A stretch of DNA of 64,000 nt, taken from assembly GCF_020740795.1 (NCBI RefSeq), contig NC_067304.1:3958056-4022055 (forward strand), in the 5' to 3' direction. Numbering within the stretch: the first letter of the stretch is position 1; every line of letters begins with the position of its first letter. Below are positions 1 to 12,800 of the stretch, in pieces. Position numbers and translations under genes: made by a program. Under the pieces are notes generated by a model that saw only the letters and a program-made list of their open reading frames with translations, was not told where the DNA came from and ran no database searches. This DNA is from Apus apus. Taxonomy: Eukaryota; Chordata; Aves; Apodiformes; Apodidae.

Positions 1-3000
1 GCCATGTCTGAGTCACCCAGCTCTTGTCACAGCCCTGGTGAGTAGAGGTGACAGCAGCTTGGAGGGGTTAATGCACAGGTCACAGCTCTGCCATTCTCAG
101 GAATGCAGGAGCAGCCCATCCATCCTGGGTGTGAGGACATCCCCAGTGGATCCAGCCACCAAGCTTGGGTTTGTTGCACAGCTGGGAGCTGCAGGAAAGG
201 CTATGCAGGCAGTTCCCCTTTCCTGTGGGGATTCTGGGGCTGGCAGGAGCCATGTGAGCACTGCCACAGGCAGCAGGGCCCGGGCAGGATGGGGCTCTGC
301 TCTGCACCCTCTTTGTTTCACCTCCTGCTCATGTCCCCAACATCCCACATCCTTAGCTGGCAGGAATCAGCAGCATCCCCTAGGGATGTGCTGTGGGAGC
401 TGGAGTGTGGCTGCTCCCACCAGACAGGCTTTCCCAGCCTGCTGTGGAGACCTTGTTTGTTTCCCTGTGATGGTTTGTGGCCTTCAGTGGTGCTGGTTTC
501 ATCCAGCTCTTGCCTGGAAAACCTTCCTTTGGGGCCTTCCTGGTTATCTCCCAATGTCTGGTCCTGCCTGGCTGTGTTGCCAGCCCAGTGTCACATTAAC
601 ATGGTGACACACAGTGTGGGGTTGTTGAGGCAGGGCAGGTTATCCAAGCACCCCATCTGCAGCACCCAGGTGCTTTCTGATCCAGCTGGACCCATCCGTT
701 TGGGATGGGAGTGACATTCCCACAAGCCTCCCTTCCCAGAGCTCCTGACATGCTCGTGCCCTTCTGCCCTCTGGTCCTGCACTCAGAAACCCATCCCTCC
801 TATGCCACCCCACCAGGAGCTGCCACCAGCCATGGGGACATCACCCAGCTGCCTTAAGTGACTTGGGAGAGGAGAAATCAGGGTGTTGTGAAGGCAAGAG
901 TCAAAGTCGCCCCGTATCGGTGCCGATCTCCTGAGACACCCGGTTTTGGCAGCTGCTTTTAGCTCTCACTTGAAAAGCTGTGCTTCTGATATCGATCACC
1001 TTATCTGAGGGTACATCCTGTTGCTAACTTGGGCTGCTTCCTCCGTTCCACAGCTGCTGTGCAGCCACAGCTGCCTCAGACCTGCGTGGAGGGGATGGTG
1101 TGTGCTGGGGGTGTGTGTGTGTATTTGATGGTGGAAAAGGTGGATCCCAGGGTTTGTGTGGCTCCGGTGAGCGATGCGCCGTGGTGGGCAGGGTTACCTC
1201 CTGCCCTTTCCTGCCTGCCCAGTGGATCGTGATGTGATCAGATGCTGAGGACACAGTGCTGGGGAGGGGGGAATCTTTGGGGCACTAAATCGAAGCCAAG
1301 AGGCAGCTCCTTTCATTGCAGTTGTTCTCAGGAAAACGGTTCCCAAATCCTGCCCTCCCGGTGTCTGGTTTTGCGGTTGTGTTTGTGCTCGTGCTCTGAG
1401 CTGGCTCTCGAGGTGCAAAGCAAGGGCAGGCACAATCCTTCTCCCCAGGTTAAAGCCCTTGCTACCCTCTGGGGTTTGCTGGAGAAGCAGCCCTGTGCTC
1501 TGCAACCTGCCCACGGCAGGATCTTGGCCAAACCAAAGGCTGTTCCCAAAGGCTGTCCTGGCCCTGCTGTGCCATGAGCACCAGCAGAAATCTCCAATCC
1601 TGGGGAATTTAACCCCCTCCACTGGGGCAGCAGCTCTGGTGCTTCCCCCAGGCTCTGCCACGAATCTACATTTCAAATTCCCCGAGGGAAGACTCTTTGG
1701 TCTTTTTGGGTGAGGCTCCTCCTTGCTCCAGGCAACCCATTCCAACCATCACCCAGCCCTTGGAATTCCCTTAGGAATTTCTCTCTTCTCCCAGGCTTGG
1801 TGGGCAAACCCAAGCCTGGCTCTTTCTGATACAATTTGGTGAAGTTGGGAGCTCTTTGCTGCAATTAGCTGATATTTAAACCCTCGCTAACCCTTAACAT
1901 CCTAATGACAATAATAATGATGCTCCACACGTCCTGCAGTGCCACGCATCTAAAGATTACACTGGCTAATTAATTAAGCCCCGACCTCCCCCCTGCTTTC
2001 TTCACTGGGGAGAAGAAATCTCTAAGAGTCTCTTAAGAAAGGACATAAAGGCAGGGAAATCCAGGCACCAAAACAAGACAAATGGGGATTTGAAGACAAT
2101 CCGGGCCGAGCCCATGTGACCCGAGGAGTGGACCAGGCAGGAGAAAGGATAAAAATGCCAAGCCCAGAGCGGCCAGAGAAAACAACCGCCAGCTTAAAAA
2201 ACCCGGGGAAAGAAAAGCACCAAGATGAAGGGAGTGACAAAGCATCAAAGGGAAGAGAAACCAAAGGCGTTGGAACAAAGGACAAGCTGGAACAAAGGAC
2301 CAAAGAGGGGAGAACAAAAGCACTAAATAGAAAACAAAGGCAGGGGACAAGAAAAGCCCCTCTGTCGGGCTGAGCTGGAGGGTCCTGGCTGGCGGGAGGT
2401 GGGTGGCACGGGTGGTGCTGCGGGTCCCTGCTGGAGCCGGGCTGGCGGAGGGAGCGGAGGCCCTGGGAGCCCAGTTTTGCCTTTGAATGGAAGGCGATGG
2501 GCTTGGCCCCCCAGTGCCACCCAGTGCCGGGCGCTCACGGAGGTCGGCAGCAGCCGGGGGACGTGGCTTTGCTTCCCCTGCTGCCCTCTGGCCATGGCCC
2601 CTTTCCATCCCGCTGTGTGGTCCTGCCATCCCGCCCTCCCTCCCTCCCTCCCCATGGGTCTCTCCAGCACAGCCTGCTCAGCATCACCCCTCTGTGCTCC
2701 CCCAGCCCCGGCTGCTGCCCCAGCCCCACAGCAGGGGGATGCTCTGGGGAGGCTGCCAGGCTGGCTGGATCCTCCCCATCCAGTGGCTTTCCCTTAGGAG
2801 AGGAGCCATCGGGCAGTGCTGCGTGTGTGGCTACCCCGGGCCGTCCTGCTGGGCTGTGCCCCCGGGGTGTGTGTGGGGGGAGGGTCACTTCGTCTGAATT
2901 CGAAACGGCAGCAGCGTTCAGGTTGGGAACAGAGGTAGAGAGATGTGATGCTGCTTTGTTTTCTCCCCCCCGTCCAATCCCTGTTTGGAGCTGGAAGTCC

Positions 3001-6000
3001 CTGGCAGGGTTGTTGGCTCAGGCGGGTCCGGCTGTGTGACACGTGTTGCCTCGTGGGGGGTGCAGCGAGTACCCCCAAGTTCAGGCACAAGCGTGGTGTG
3101 AGGATGATGATGGTGGATGGGAACCCCGCCAGAGCTGCTCTGCTCTGCCCATGGTGCTTTAGCTGCCTGTAGCTGGGATGGTTTTGGAAGCAGTGTGTGA
3201 CTTCAGTGTCTTTTGGAGGTGCCAATCTGGCAGGCTCTGGGGCAGCAGGAGAACCACGCAGCCAGAGCCAGGGGCTTTCTGGAAGCCCCTCAGACCTCAA
3301 ACCTGGCCCTGCTCCTGGCTCTGCTCTCCATCTCGTGCCCTGGCCACACACCTTCCCTACAAGCTGCTGGTGGTATCTCCTCCATGTCCTTCCTGCAGGC
3401 AGTGCTGGCCAGAGCCACCCTCCTGCACTGGCACGTCACGCTCAGGGGGGGTGGGTGGCCAGATGGGGAGGGGGCCGGGCAGTGGATGCAGGATTTTAGC
3501 ACAAGGTTCAAACACTTTCAGCCACAGCATCGTGTGCTGTGCCTGCCACAGGGAGCGTTTTGGTCATTTCTGAATGTTCTGCCCAGGTATTTCTGCCCAT
3601 GCACCGACTGAAATTCACCTGCAATTTGAAACTTGTGCCACCCCAGCTCTCCTCTCCTGCAGATTCACTATTTGCTCAGTTTGACTTTGCTTTTTGGCTG
3701 AGCTTTCTCTGATCATAGGCTAAGAATGAGCTGCTCTGAGTGTGCTCTCCACACAGCAATCCTGGAACATCTTGGTTTTATTACGCCCAGATTAGAGCCT
3801 GTTGTGCTGCGGGCAGACTCCCTCGCCCAGCCCTGACTCCCTGCAGTAGCTGGGCACCTCCAGTGCCAGGGAGAAAGGCAACACAGAGCTCCCAGCTGCT
3901 GGAAATGCCTCTGAAGTGGCCAGGATCAATTGTGATGTTTGGCTGGAACTAATGGGTAGGTTAATTCCTGGAGCTAACCCACCACCCTGCCGGGAGCCCA
4001 CGAGAGCAGGCGCCGGGCAGGGAGCAGAGGGAGAAGCTGCTGGCTCAGGGAGGGTTTGGGATGTGCTGCTTTCACTGCAATCATCCCCCAGTACACACGG
4101 TCCAGCCGTGTTCCCACCCTGAGCCCCAAAACCAGTGGGGTCTGGCAGGCAGGGATAGTAGGAACTGTGCTGGGGAGGCAGAGGCAGGGACAGGCAGAAC
4201 CTGAGGGTGCAGGACCATCACCACAACCTGCCCAGGTGGGCTGGGGGAGACAGGTCACTGGTGGAGCTCTGCTGTGTCACTCAGCCACGAGGGACCACAA
4301 GAGCTGGATATGGTGGGTTGAAGTGAGGACAGCCCTGGAGCTGCCGTGGTTCCAGAGAGTTTGAACCTCTCCATTAGCACTGTCATATCAGCTGGGTTTT
4401 AAAGGGCTGCAAATGTCTGTCTGTCTGCCCATGTGAGACTTGTGCTGCTGCTCACTTGAAGTCTTGGGTGCTTCTTAGAGTGCTTGTCCAGGGCCACTGC
4501 AAGGATGACACCATACTTGGTCTTTTTGGTGAGGTGGGTGGTGTTTGTGCCGTGCCCAGCAGCACCTCCTCTCCCACCACGTGCTGCCAAGGGCAGCTCT
4601 GATGGGAGCAGGGAGATGGGGGATGATGAGCCCAACCCCTCCAGTACAGGCAGGAGCTGAACTGGTACACGGCTTGCTGGGGTGCTACCACCATGCCAGC
4701 CTGGGCCAGCTGAGCTTCTTGCTGGCTCAGCAGCCCCTGGGGAGGTGTGTGTCAGTGACCTCGTGGGCAAGGGCAGCACCTTCCTCTGCATCTTCCCTGG
4801 GTTTTCACAGGCAGCACATGGGGCAGGGAGCTGGGGGGTAGCTGGGGGGAGGGCAGCTGGCAGGACCCCTGCATCTTGCTCCCCATTAGCAATCACCTTG
4901 CAGCTTTCCCAGGCTGGTGAGGAGCAAAGCACATGCCCATTTCCAAACAATGGGTCTGCTTCCGTGCAGGAAGCAAGGTCGGATTTGTTCTCCCTGCTTT
5001 GCCCCCTCCGGCCAGTTATAAAGGGGCCAAGCCATTGTCTGAACCATTTCCATGACTCAGTCACCAGTATCCTGCGATCTGGAGGCTGGGACTTGCAGCC
5101 AGCACAAAGCAGGAGGCCCAGCTCCTGCAGCACCTCAGGCTCTGCAGCAGGGTGGGGGGCTTGGGAAAAGGAAGGCAAGTGCTGGCTGAGCCTTTCCCCT
5201 CTGTGCCCCTCGCGCTGGTGGCAGTGGGATCTTTGCCCCCACCAGCTTTCCTGGTCCCTTCACCCATTGTCCTGGCTTCCTTCTGCTGAGCGAAGCAGAA
5301 AGCCAGGGGAGGGATGGCAGGGTGGGAAAAAGCTCTGGTTGCTCAGCTGGGTGCAGCCAGGTAGGGAGAGATGGAGAAGAAGCTGAGTGGGCTCCATGTG
5401 AGCCCCTCTGAAAGGACAGGGACTGTCTCTGACCTATTGTGTCTGTTCTGACACCTTGTGCTGGTGGTCCTGGGAATGTCCTGTGGGTCCTATGGATGCC
5501 CCATGGATCCTGGGGATGCCTTGTAGTGAGGAGGAGAGAAGGAGTTGGGAGGTGGAGCTGGTGTGGTTCAAAGGAGGACACCAGGAGGAGCAGAGCCAAG
5601 GTGGAGACAGGACCGTGGGTGATGACACCTGGGGATGGGCAATTGGGTCATCACCTCCTGGCATCCATCTGGGAGGTGATGCTGGACCCAGGGGACTGCA
5701 GTGTGGCTGGCACCTGGGGGGACCTGCCAGGCACTGGGCAGGGAAGGCCACCATGGTCACTGGGGACAGGCAGGAAGGAAAGGAAAGTGAAAGTCCAGGG
5801 CTGCTGCTCCGGCCTGGCTGTTGCTATGACGACCTGAACAAAGCTCCTGCTCCCTTTTTCTTTTTGGCTCAGTTGTGCAGGTCCTCGGCTCCTTTGTTAA
5901 TTGTTTCCTCGTCCAGTTTGGGGGATGTGCCTCCCACCTCCCCCTGGCCCCCGGAGCCCCTCGGGGGGCCCCTCTGGGGTGGCCGCAGCCCCCGGAGCGC

Positions 6001-7480
6001 GTGGAGGTCGCCGTGAACTCGCCTGTGTGTTCGGTGCTCGCTTGGCTGCTGGAAATCATCTGCTTCATCTGACCTCTCGGGGTCTTCTCCCTGGCCAGTG
6101 ATCAAGAGCTTTGGCAGAGAGAGGCTGGTGACTTTGGTCACCCTCCCCAGCTGGGGAGGGGGTTTCAGAAGGGCTGGGGGGGGGAGGTCTGGCTGGTGCA
6201 GGGGGAGCTGCCTTTGCATCCTGCCCTGCTGCAGGCTCGGTCCTTGCTGCACAGCCCCGGGAACATCGTGCTCTCTCTGGGCCTCAGTTTCTCCATCTGT
6301 GAAATGGGAATGTCCAGCACTGAGCTCCTTTGTGTTTTGGGGTCTGTGGGTGCAGCCCACTCGCCACCTTTGGCTTCCAAATGCTGTTGTGCTTTGTGTT
6401 TGGTCCTCTGGGTGAAGGTGCCAGATGGGAAACTCTCCCGTGTAACTTCTTGCCTGGCTCTGGCCAGCTCCTGTGTGAGGGGCACAGGGCAAGGAGAAGC
6501 TGTAGGGGGGTGGATATGGGGTGTGGGTGCCCAAACCCCTCCAGAAACCCCATGTTCCCAGTTAGTACGTGGTGGCTGGGGGAGCCTGGAGTCCAGGGAG
6601 CCTGAGCTCTTCTCTTCTGCTCCTGGGCCTGGGTGAAAACAATGTTTGGAAAAAAACGTGATTCCCATGGAAGAAAATGATGGTGTGGGGGAGGAAATGG
6701 CTTTGAGTCAATGGAATTTTCCCCCTTGGTAAAACATAAACAGTTCTCCTTCAATGTTGACATAACAATTTAAAGATTTCATTATACAGAAAAAGACTGT
6801 TTGTCAACATTTGTTTGTCCAAACCAACCCCCTCACTCTCCAGCTGGAGCATCCTTTTGCTCCCAAGTGTTGTTTTCCTTTGGGAAGGTGGGTGATGGCA
6901 TTCCCGGAGGAGCTGGTGGTGGGAAGTGAGGCACAGGGCAACCTCCTCCACAGGGAGGGCAGCAGAGGCCCTGCCGGGGTCCCCTTTCCCTGTCGATGCA
7001 CCCCAGTTCACATGAGCACGTGGTCCCACCAGTCCCAGTGTCTGTCTGTCTGGCCAGAGGGCAGAGCCCCCCCCCCCCGGCTCCCTGTCTGCCCACCCCA
7101 TGGTGGTCTCGTGGCTCTGGGCTGGTTGTGGTGGTCTGGGCAAAGGAGCAAAACTTGGGGGTGATGTAGGAAGGAGAGGCTGGAAGCCGGGATTTGGGGG
7201 CTGCCACCTCATGTGCTGTGATTTTGGGACTCTCTGCATGTCCTGGCTCCAGCCTCGCGCTGGGAGCGGTCCCTGCACGACGGGGGTCCTGGGGGGTCCC
7301 GGGGTGGCTCCCAGGATTCCTCCGAGTCCTGCTTCGGTCTTTGGGGGTGTCTGGGTCCTGCCACAGGACTCCAGGGCAGAGGGTAGGAGCAGGCTGGGGG
7401 CTCCAGGCAGTGTTATGCGTGGGTTCCCGGGCCTGGCAGGGGGTCCCGAGGGGAGGGACGGGGCAGAGGGGCCGCCCCGG
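1..7480. other. Upstream region of SOX13, no gene recognised
   Basis: I find no coding exon with family resemblance, no RNA gene and no clear recent transposon here. Open frames are short, proline/serine/glycine-rich and overlap on both strands, as expected of GC-rich noncoding DNA. An AT-rich patch at about 1860-2010 with TAATTAATTAA and a GATA-type CTTATC near 1000 could be regulatory. A MIR-like relic lies at about 6268-6315. The region may include distal SOX13 promoter sequence or unrecognised upstream noncoding exons. Confidence 0.6.
6268..6315 (+). repeat. MIR-like (CORE-SINE family) relic
   Basis: The stretch contains GCCTCAGTTTCTCCATCTG followed by TGAAATGGGA, which closely matches the best conserved part of MIR-type SINEs (CTCAGTTTCCTCATCTGTAAAATGGG). 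Only about 50 bases are recognisable, so it would be an old truncated copy. MIR-like elements are much rarer in birds than in mammals, so chance or constrained sequence is possible. Confidence 0.45.
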
Positions 7481-7562
7481 AGCCGGCTGCTGGCTGGCTG
7501 GACCGGTGTCCCTCCTCCTCCTCTTCCCCTCCTCCTCCTCCTCCTCCTCGCTCCCTCTCTCC

Positions 7563-7713
7563 GCCCGGCGCCGGGGCAGCTCCCACCGGAGGCGCCGGGG
7601 ACATGGAGCGAACCTGAGCCGGGGGCGGCGGAGCCCGCACCGGTACCGGCACCGGCGGCAGCACCGACAGCGGCGGCGGGGACCGGGACCCAGCGCTGCA
7701 GCGCGGCGGAACC
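7563..7713 (+). other. SOX13: Probable SOX13 5' noncoding exon
   Basis: The GC-rich sequence ends in AACC|GTGAGTG, a strong splice donor at 7713/7714. The first coding exon of SOX13 begins at an acceptor one base before the ATG (23810), so at least one upstream noncoding exon is required, and this is the best candidate on the correct strand. The left end is a guess. The exon carries a tiny upstream ORF, ATG GAG CGA ACC TGA, at 7603-7617. Confidence 0.5.
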
Positions 7714-8508
7714 GTGAGTGCGGCCGCGGGCACGGGCCGGGGAGGCGGAGTGGGCACGGGTATTGCCCGAGGAGGCACCGGCGCGGCCCCGGGGCTGCGA
7801 GCATCCTCCCGGGGCCACCGGAATCCTCCCGGGTCGCGGTCTCTGACTCCGGGTTGGCTTTGGGGGCTGGGGGGGGGGGGGGGCGGCAGGACGCCCCCAA
7901 AGCCCTTTTGCTTAAACGGGGGAAGGGAAAAAGGGAAGGGGGTGCAAGGCCCGTCCCTCGCACAGCCCCGTCCCCGCTGCAAAGTTCAGGGACTGCAAAC
8001 TCTCCTCCGAGAGCCCCCCGAGGCCGGCAGCCGCGGCGGGGCGAGGCCCGGCAGGCAAGGGGTTAAGCCACGGCACCCCCCGGGGGAGGCAGCCGGCGGG
8101 CAGGCAAGGGCTTAAACCCTCCACAGCATCTCCCCCAGACCCTCGATCCGGCTGCCGAGGGTCGCCCAACTGAAGCCCCCTCCCCGGGACCCCCGTCCCA
8201 CCCCAGCCAGGAAGGTTTCTCGCCTCTTCCCGGTGGGAACCGTCCCCTTGTCCCGGGCACACAGCCCCGGCCCCCACACTGAGTGCTCTGGGTTGGTGAT
8301 ACAGGGGGGCAGCAGGGTACAGGCAGCCCCCCGAGACAGGGGGTCACAGCAGCGACAGACGGACACGCTGTGCCAGCACAGAGGGACACCGTGGGCGCAG
8401 GGCCCGGCTGCCCTTCCCGGCCCGGCACACGCCTGTGTCCGCGGGGCCCGGGGCTGTTTGTGGGTGCTCGTGGCTCTGCTGTGCTCAGGAGTGCGGGGTT
8501 GGGGTCCC

Positions 8509-8840
8509 CATCCCTCGTGTCCCCCGATCCCTCGTGTCCCCCGATCCCTCGTGTCCCCTGATCCCTCGTGTCCCCCCGTCCCTCCTGTCCCCCCATCCCT
8601 CGTGTCCCCCCATCCTTGTGTCCCCCGATCCCTCGTGTCCCCCCATCCCTCGTGTCCCCTGATCTCTCGTGTCCCCCCATCCTTGTGTCCCCTCATCCCT
8701 CGTGTCCCCTCATCCTCGTGTCCCCCCATCCCTCGTGTCCCCCCATCCTTGTGTCCCCTCATCCCTCGTGTCCCCTCATCCCTCGTGTCTCCTCATCCCT
8801 CGTGTTCCCTCATCCTCGTGTCTCCCCATCCCTTGTTCCC
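8509..8840. repeat. 17-bp minisatellite, about 19-20 copies
   Basis: The unit is ATCCCTCGTGTCCCCCG with small variants (CCTTGTGTCCCC, TCTCGTGTCCCC), repeated head to tail. It lies inside the CpG-rich block at the start of SOX13 intron 1. Some units lose one to three bases, so frames open and close; the open frames across it on both strands are produced by the repeat and are not genes. Copy number is probably variable between individuals. Confidence 0.9.
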
Positions 8841-9728
8841 CGCCGCACCATGGCACGGGGGGCGACACTCCTGCCCCATCCTGCATCTCCCACCTCCTTC
8901 CCGAGGCGCACTCGGCGGGCAGAGGCGGTTCCCGCCCGCCGGGACAGCCCCGCTCCGGCCGGCCCCGCACGGCCGCGGCCCCGCAGCTCCAGCGGGAAGC
9001 GGGCGCCAGATCCCGGCAGGAAAAACTTGCCGCGGACGCCACGCGGGGATGTTTATCTGTCCAAGAGCGGCTGAGATGGTTCTAACAAACCGTGTCGTGA
9101 CAGAGCGTGGCTGGAGTGAGGGTTTGGGACCGGGGTCAGCACTAAACTCTTGTCACTTGCTGGGACTTCAGGGCGGGTGAACCTTGTCGCTGAGCTCTGG
9201 ACCTCCCCGGTCCTGCCCTGCCTCCCGCGTCGTGTGTCCCTCCATCCAGGGCAGATTTGGGTCTCTGGGGGCTTTGGCACCGTGGGGCATCTGGCACAGG
9301 GTGGCTGGAGGGACTGGGGTTGCAGGCGTGGGGGGATTTGGGGGATTTTTCCCCCTAAGAGGGATGGTAAACTTGACTGAGGGAGCAGCAAGGTGGGCGA
9401 TGGAGAGCAGCCCCTGCCCTGAGCTGGGACCCCCGCAGTTAAACACCAACAGAGTTAGTGGTGGAAGAGAGAAACCGAGAGCTGCCTCACGCAGGGAGCC
9501 GTGGGGAGAGGTTTTTGTGGGAAATGCACAAATAAATACAAAGCTTTGCTTCTTTCCACCTCCGCCTAATGATTTCCAGTGTTCTGTGCAGGGGTTTCGG
9601 TGCCAGTGAGGGATGTTGCCCAGGAAAAATTACAGACCATGGCCACGTATTGTTCGAGTCTCAGTTACATCTTGTGAGGTATCTTCAGCTTGGAAAACAC
9701 TTGACTTCCAAAGCAAATCTGGAGTAAT

Positions 9729-9850
9729 AGATTTTAGGAGTGAAAAAGGACCATTAGCTCAGCTAATGTGATTTTCTCCATAGCACAGACCAGATAATAT
9801 CACTCAGTTACTCTCCTATTCAGCCAATAACTCGTGTTTGTAATTCATGC
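9729..9850 (-). repeat. Old CR1-like LINE relic, 3' part
   Basis: Sequence resembles the reverse complement of ancient amniote CR1 3' ends of the type common in turtles and crocodilians: an AGGACCATTAG block, then TAGCACAGACC, then a CTCAGTTACTCTCCTATT-like block and a CCAATAACT block. Divergence is high and the poly-purine edge is lost, so this would be much older than the other CR1 copies in the window. Identified from memory of the consensus, not by search. Confidence 0.45.
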
Positions 9851-12800
9851 AATTTCCTTTTAGTTCAATTTAATTTTGTACAGAATCCATTCTGTTGACA
9901 CTGATACAGTACTTTTTTTTCTTTTCTTTTTTTTTTGCTTTTGGAAAGCCTTCGATTTCAGAGGCTTCATGTTAAAAATAGCTCCTGTCCTTTGACAAAT
10001 GTGGGCAGGCTAAAGACAGTTTTCTAAATCATTTGCGAGTGACACATTTTTACCAGCATCTCCCTCCCTGCTGTTTATTCACTCAAGACTGCCAGGGCTG
10101 CCCTCCCGTGGCATCGGGTCTGGTGTCTCACACGGGAGGTGAAATCCCTTTGGAGGAGAGTTAATAGGTAGGAGCAGAGATCTTTAATTTTTAAAAAATC
10201 TGTTTTCCTCCCCGAGGTGAAGCTCTTCATGCTGTCGGGCAGCTCCTCTCCTCTGGCCTGTTGCTTTTTTTACCCCTGCCAAGTCAGAGCACCCAAACTA
10301 TCCCCCCCCAACCCCAGCCCCGGGAAAGTCCTTCTGACAGCAAAGTTTGTTCCAGCCTGGGTGCAAGATGTCCTGGGGGGAACAGCTGGACTTTTTGTCT
10401 CCCTGCCTCAATGTCCATTTTCCATGGGGGTGCTGGGGGAGCTGTGCCCTGGCACGGGAGGCCCTCAGGGAGATGGAGCAGATCATAAACTTGTTATGTG
10501 CTGGAGGGGTTTTGATTTCGTTCATGGGATGCAGAGGAAGTGTTTTTCTCTCCGTGCAGGGAACAGGGAAGCACAGTAAATCTAGTCTTTCAGTGGGTTT
10601 ATTTTTACATTTGTTGTTTGCTGGGGGGCTCCCCACGCCTGCTGCTCTCACTGCCTTCCTGGAACTGAATCTTTCCAAGGTTGAGAGGTCCTGATGCTCC
10701 CTGGGAGCAGGTCAGGGTGAAGGGTGGCTGTGGGAGCTGGCAGCAGTGTCTCCTGCACTGCCCAGGTGAGTCTTTCAGGCTGATGTTGGGGGAGGTTGTG
10801 AGGGGCTGTGTCCCTGCTGCTGCTGGGGTTGCAGAGCAGGCACAGCTCTGAGCCATGGCCCGTGGATGGAGCATCCTTGGCACTGCAGATGTGGGAATTT
10901 TGCTGGCAAATCCATGGGGTGGCAGGAAGGATCCCAGTGGGATACGGTGGGCTGTGTGGTGCACAACATGGGACACCTGGCTCACTGCTGGGGAGGCCAG
11001 GTCACCTCTGCTGTCCCCAGCCCTCCTGTGTGCTCGGTGCGGCCACGGCTGCTCAGAGATCCCGTGCAAAACAAACTTGGAAGGGTTTTGGTGTGGTGTT
11101 GGTGCTGTGATGTTGACAGTTCTGCTTTTTGGAGAGTCCCTCACTGCAAACCCAGCAAATTGAGGGAGGTCAGGGACCCCCGGGCCTGGCAGAGCAGCAG
11201 GACAGCCCACGGCCCGTGGCTCGTCGCCGTCCCGCGCGAGCACGGCGAGCCCCGTTTTGTCTGCCCGCCACCACGCCAGGCTCCTGCTCTTTCCAGCTTT
11301 ATCCCACTGTAAACACTGAGGGAGCTCAGTGTCAGGTCAGCTTTGTGCCTGCACGTGGAGCTGCAGAAATCAGGAAAGCTTTTATTCCCAAAGTGACAAC
11401 CTTGAACAGGCGGCTGCGGCCAAAGGGAGGGACGCGCTCCCGGCGCAGCTCTGCTCTCTGCTTTTACACCTCGGAAGTTCCCAGTCCTGCTCATGAAACG
11501 GGTGCTGCTTATTCTCCTAAAAGAAAAAAAAAGAAAGAAAAGCACTTATTTTTTAATTTACTGTTTAAAAAAAGAATCCCCTTGCAGCCAGGGCAGTTGC
11601 TACCTACAGCCTGAGATGCTGGTTGGGCTCTTTTGTTCTCCCCCGCGGCCGCGCTGCTGAACTAGAGCATCGCTGAGAACTGGGGGCTAGTGATGAAATA
11701 TTCTCATTTCATTTTCCCTCAGCTAGAAAACACCGACGGGTCAAAGCTGCCTCTTTTTGTGTGTCTTGACAGCAGCCTGGTCTGGCAGCAGGGCTGATGG
11801 AGGAGTTGTGCTCGGTGGGAGGGAGAGTCCAGAAAGACTGGGCAGCCCCGGGGTCGGGCGTTCCCCGGCTGGGGGTCCCTTGCAGCATCGTGGCCACCCC
11901 TGACCAGCCAGGGCAGGGCAATCCTCAGTTCTGCTGCTTTATTTTTTCACAAACTCTGTGGAGGTTTTGGTTTCATTGCACCGCGGGGAGGAAGATTTGG
12001 GCCGCTCAAAAAAGTTTTGCATGATGCATCACAAATTTCCAGCCCGTTTTAACCCAGTAAAGAACATGCAAAAGAGAAATTAATGAGTGCAGCTTGTGGC
12101 AGTTCTGCTGGAAAATATCCCGGTGACTTTACCCCACCCTGTGCCTTTTGGGGAGTAACTTCAGGAGGCAGATTGGCTCCTTGGGTAGAGCTGCTGCTGG
12201 CCCTCCGTGCCCCCCGGGGAGCTCCCCAGGGCTGGGTGCTGCTGGTGCATGGCTGAGAAGTGCGTGGGCTCCTCCAGCCCAAGGAAAGTTGGCAGGGTCC
12301 GAGACATCAACTTTGGGAAATTTTTCTGCTGCTTGGAAGTCCTCCCTCCCTCCCACTCTGTGTCCACCTGCTCCAGGACCACATGTCCCAAGCTGGAACT
12401 GCTCCAGCCCAGAACAAGGGCCCTTGGTCTGCCCAGTCCCACCAGCTCGGGAGGAGGCTGGGGAGGTGTGGGGGACACGGCTGCCTGTGTGGGGCCCTGC
12501 CTCCTGGCAGACCCAAAATATGGAAGTGGGGATGCAGGGGCTGAGTCTGCCTCAACAAAGCATTAATACAAGTGTGCTGGAGCACACAGTTGGAGTGGAG
12601 GATGGCAGCAGGGGCACTGCTGGAACAGCCTTGTCCCCTTCACCTCCAAGCACCCCAGCAGCACCGTGGACCCTGAAGGGCTCTGCAGCTGCTTTGAGAT
12701 CAAATGTGGTGTTTTTCAAGGGGAAAACTACTTCTGTGAATGGAGAGAAGCTCCCTTCCCTGCCTTCTGGTACCAGAGGGGAGCTCCCTTCTCTGCCTTC

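Larger units (their letters stand above)
7480..9060. promoter_or_regulatory. SOX13: CpG-rich block, likely SOX13 promoter region
   Basis: CG dinucleotides become dense here (GGCGCCGGGG, GCGGCGG, CCGCGGCGGGGCG) after a CpG-poor upstream stretch. The block holds a (TCC)n tract at about 7510-7550, a putative first exon ending at a good donor (7713), a G15 run (7869-7883) and a 17-bp minisatellite (8509-8840). It is the only strong CpG island upstream of the SOX13 coding exons. Lack of a TATA box fits a CpG promoter. The exact transcription start cannot be fixed from sequence. Confidence 0.6.

Noticed and set aside
6751-7963. Minus-strand ORFs of 355 and 376 codons over the SOX13 CpG block
   Set aside because: Pro/Arg/Gly-rich, overlapping frames on both strands, produced by high GC; no domain or family match and no splice logic.
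8063-9180. Long ORFs with repeated GGTRG or SCPPIPRVP peptides
   Set aside because: These follow the 17-bp minisatellite on either strand.
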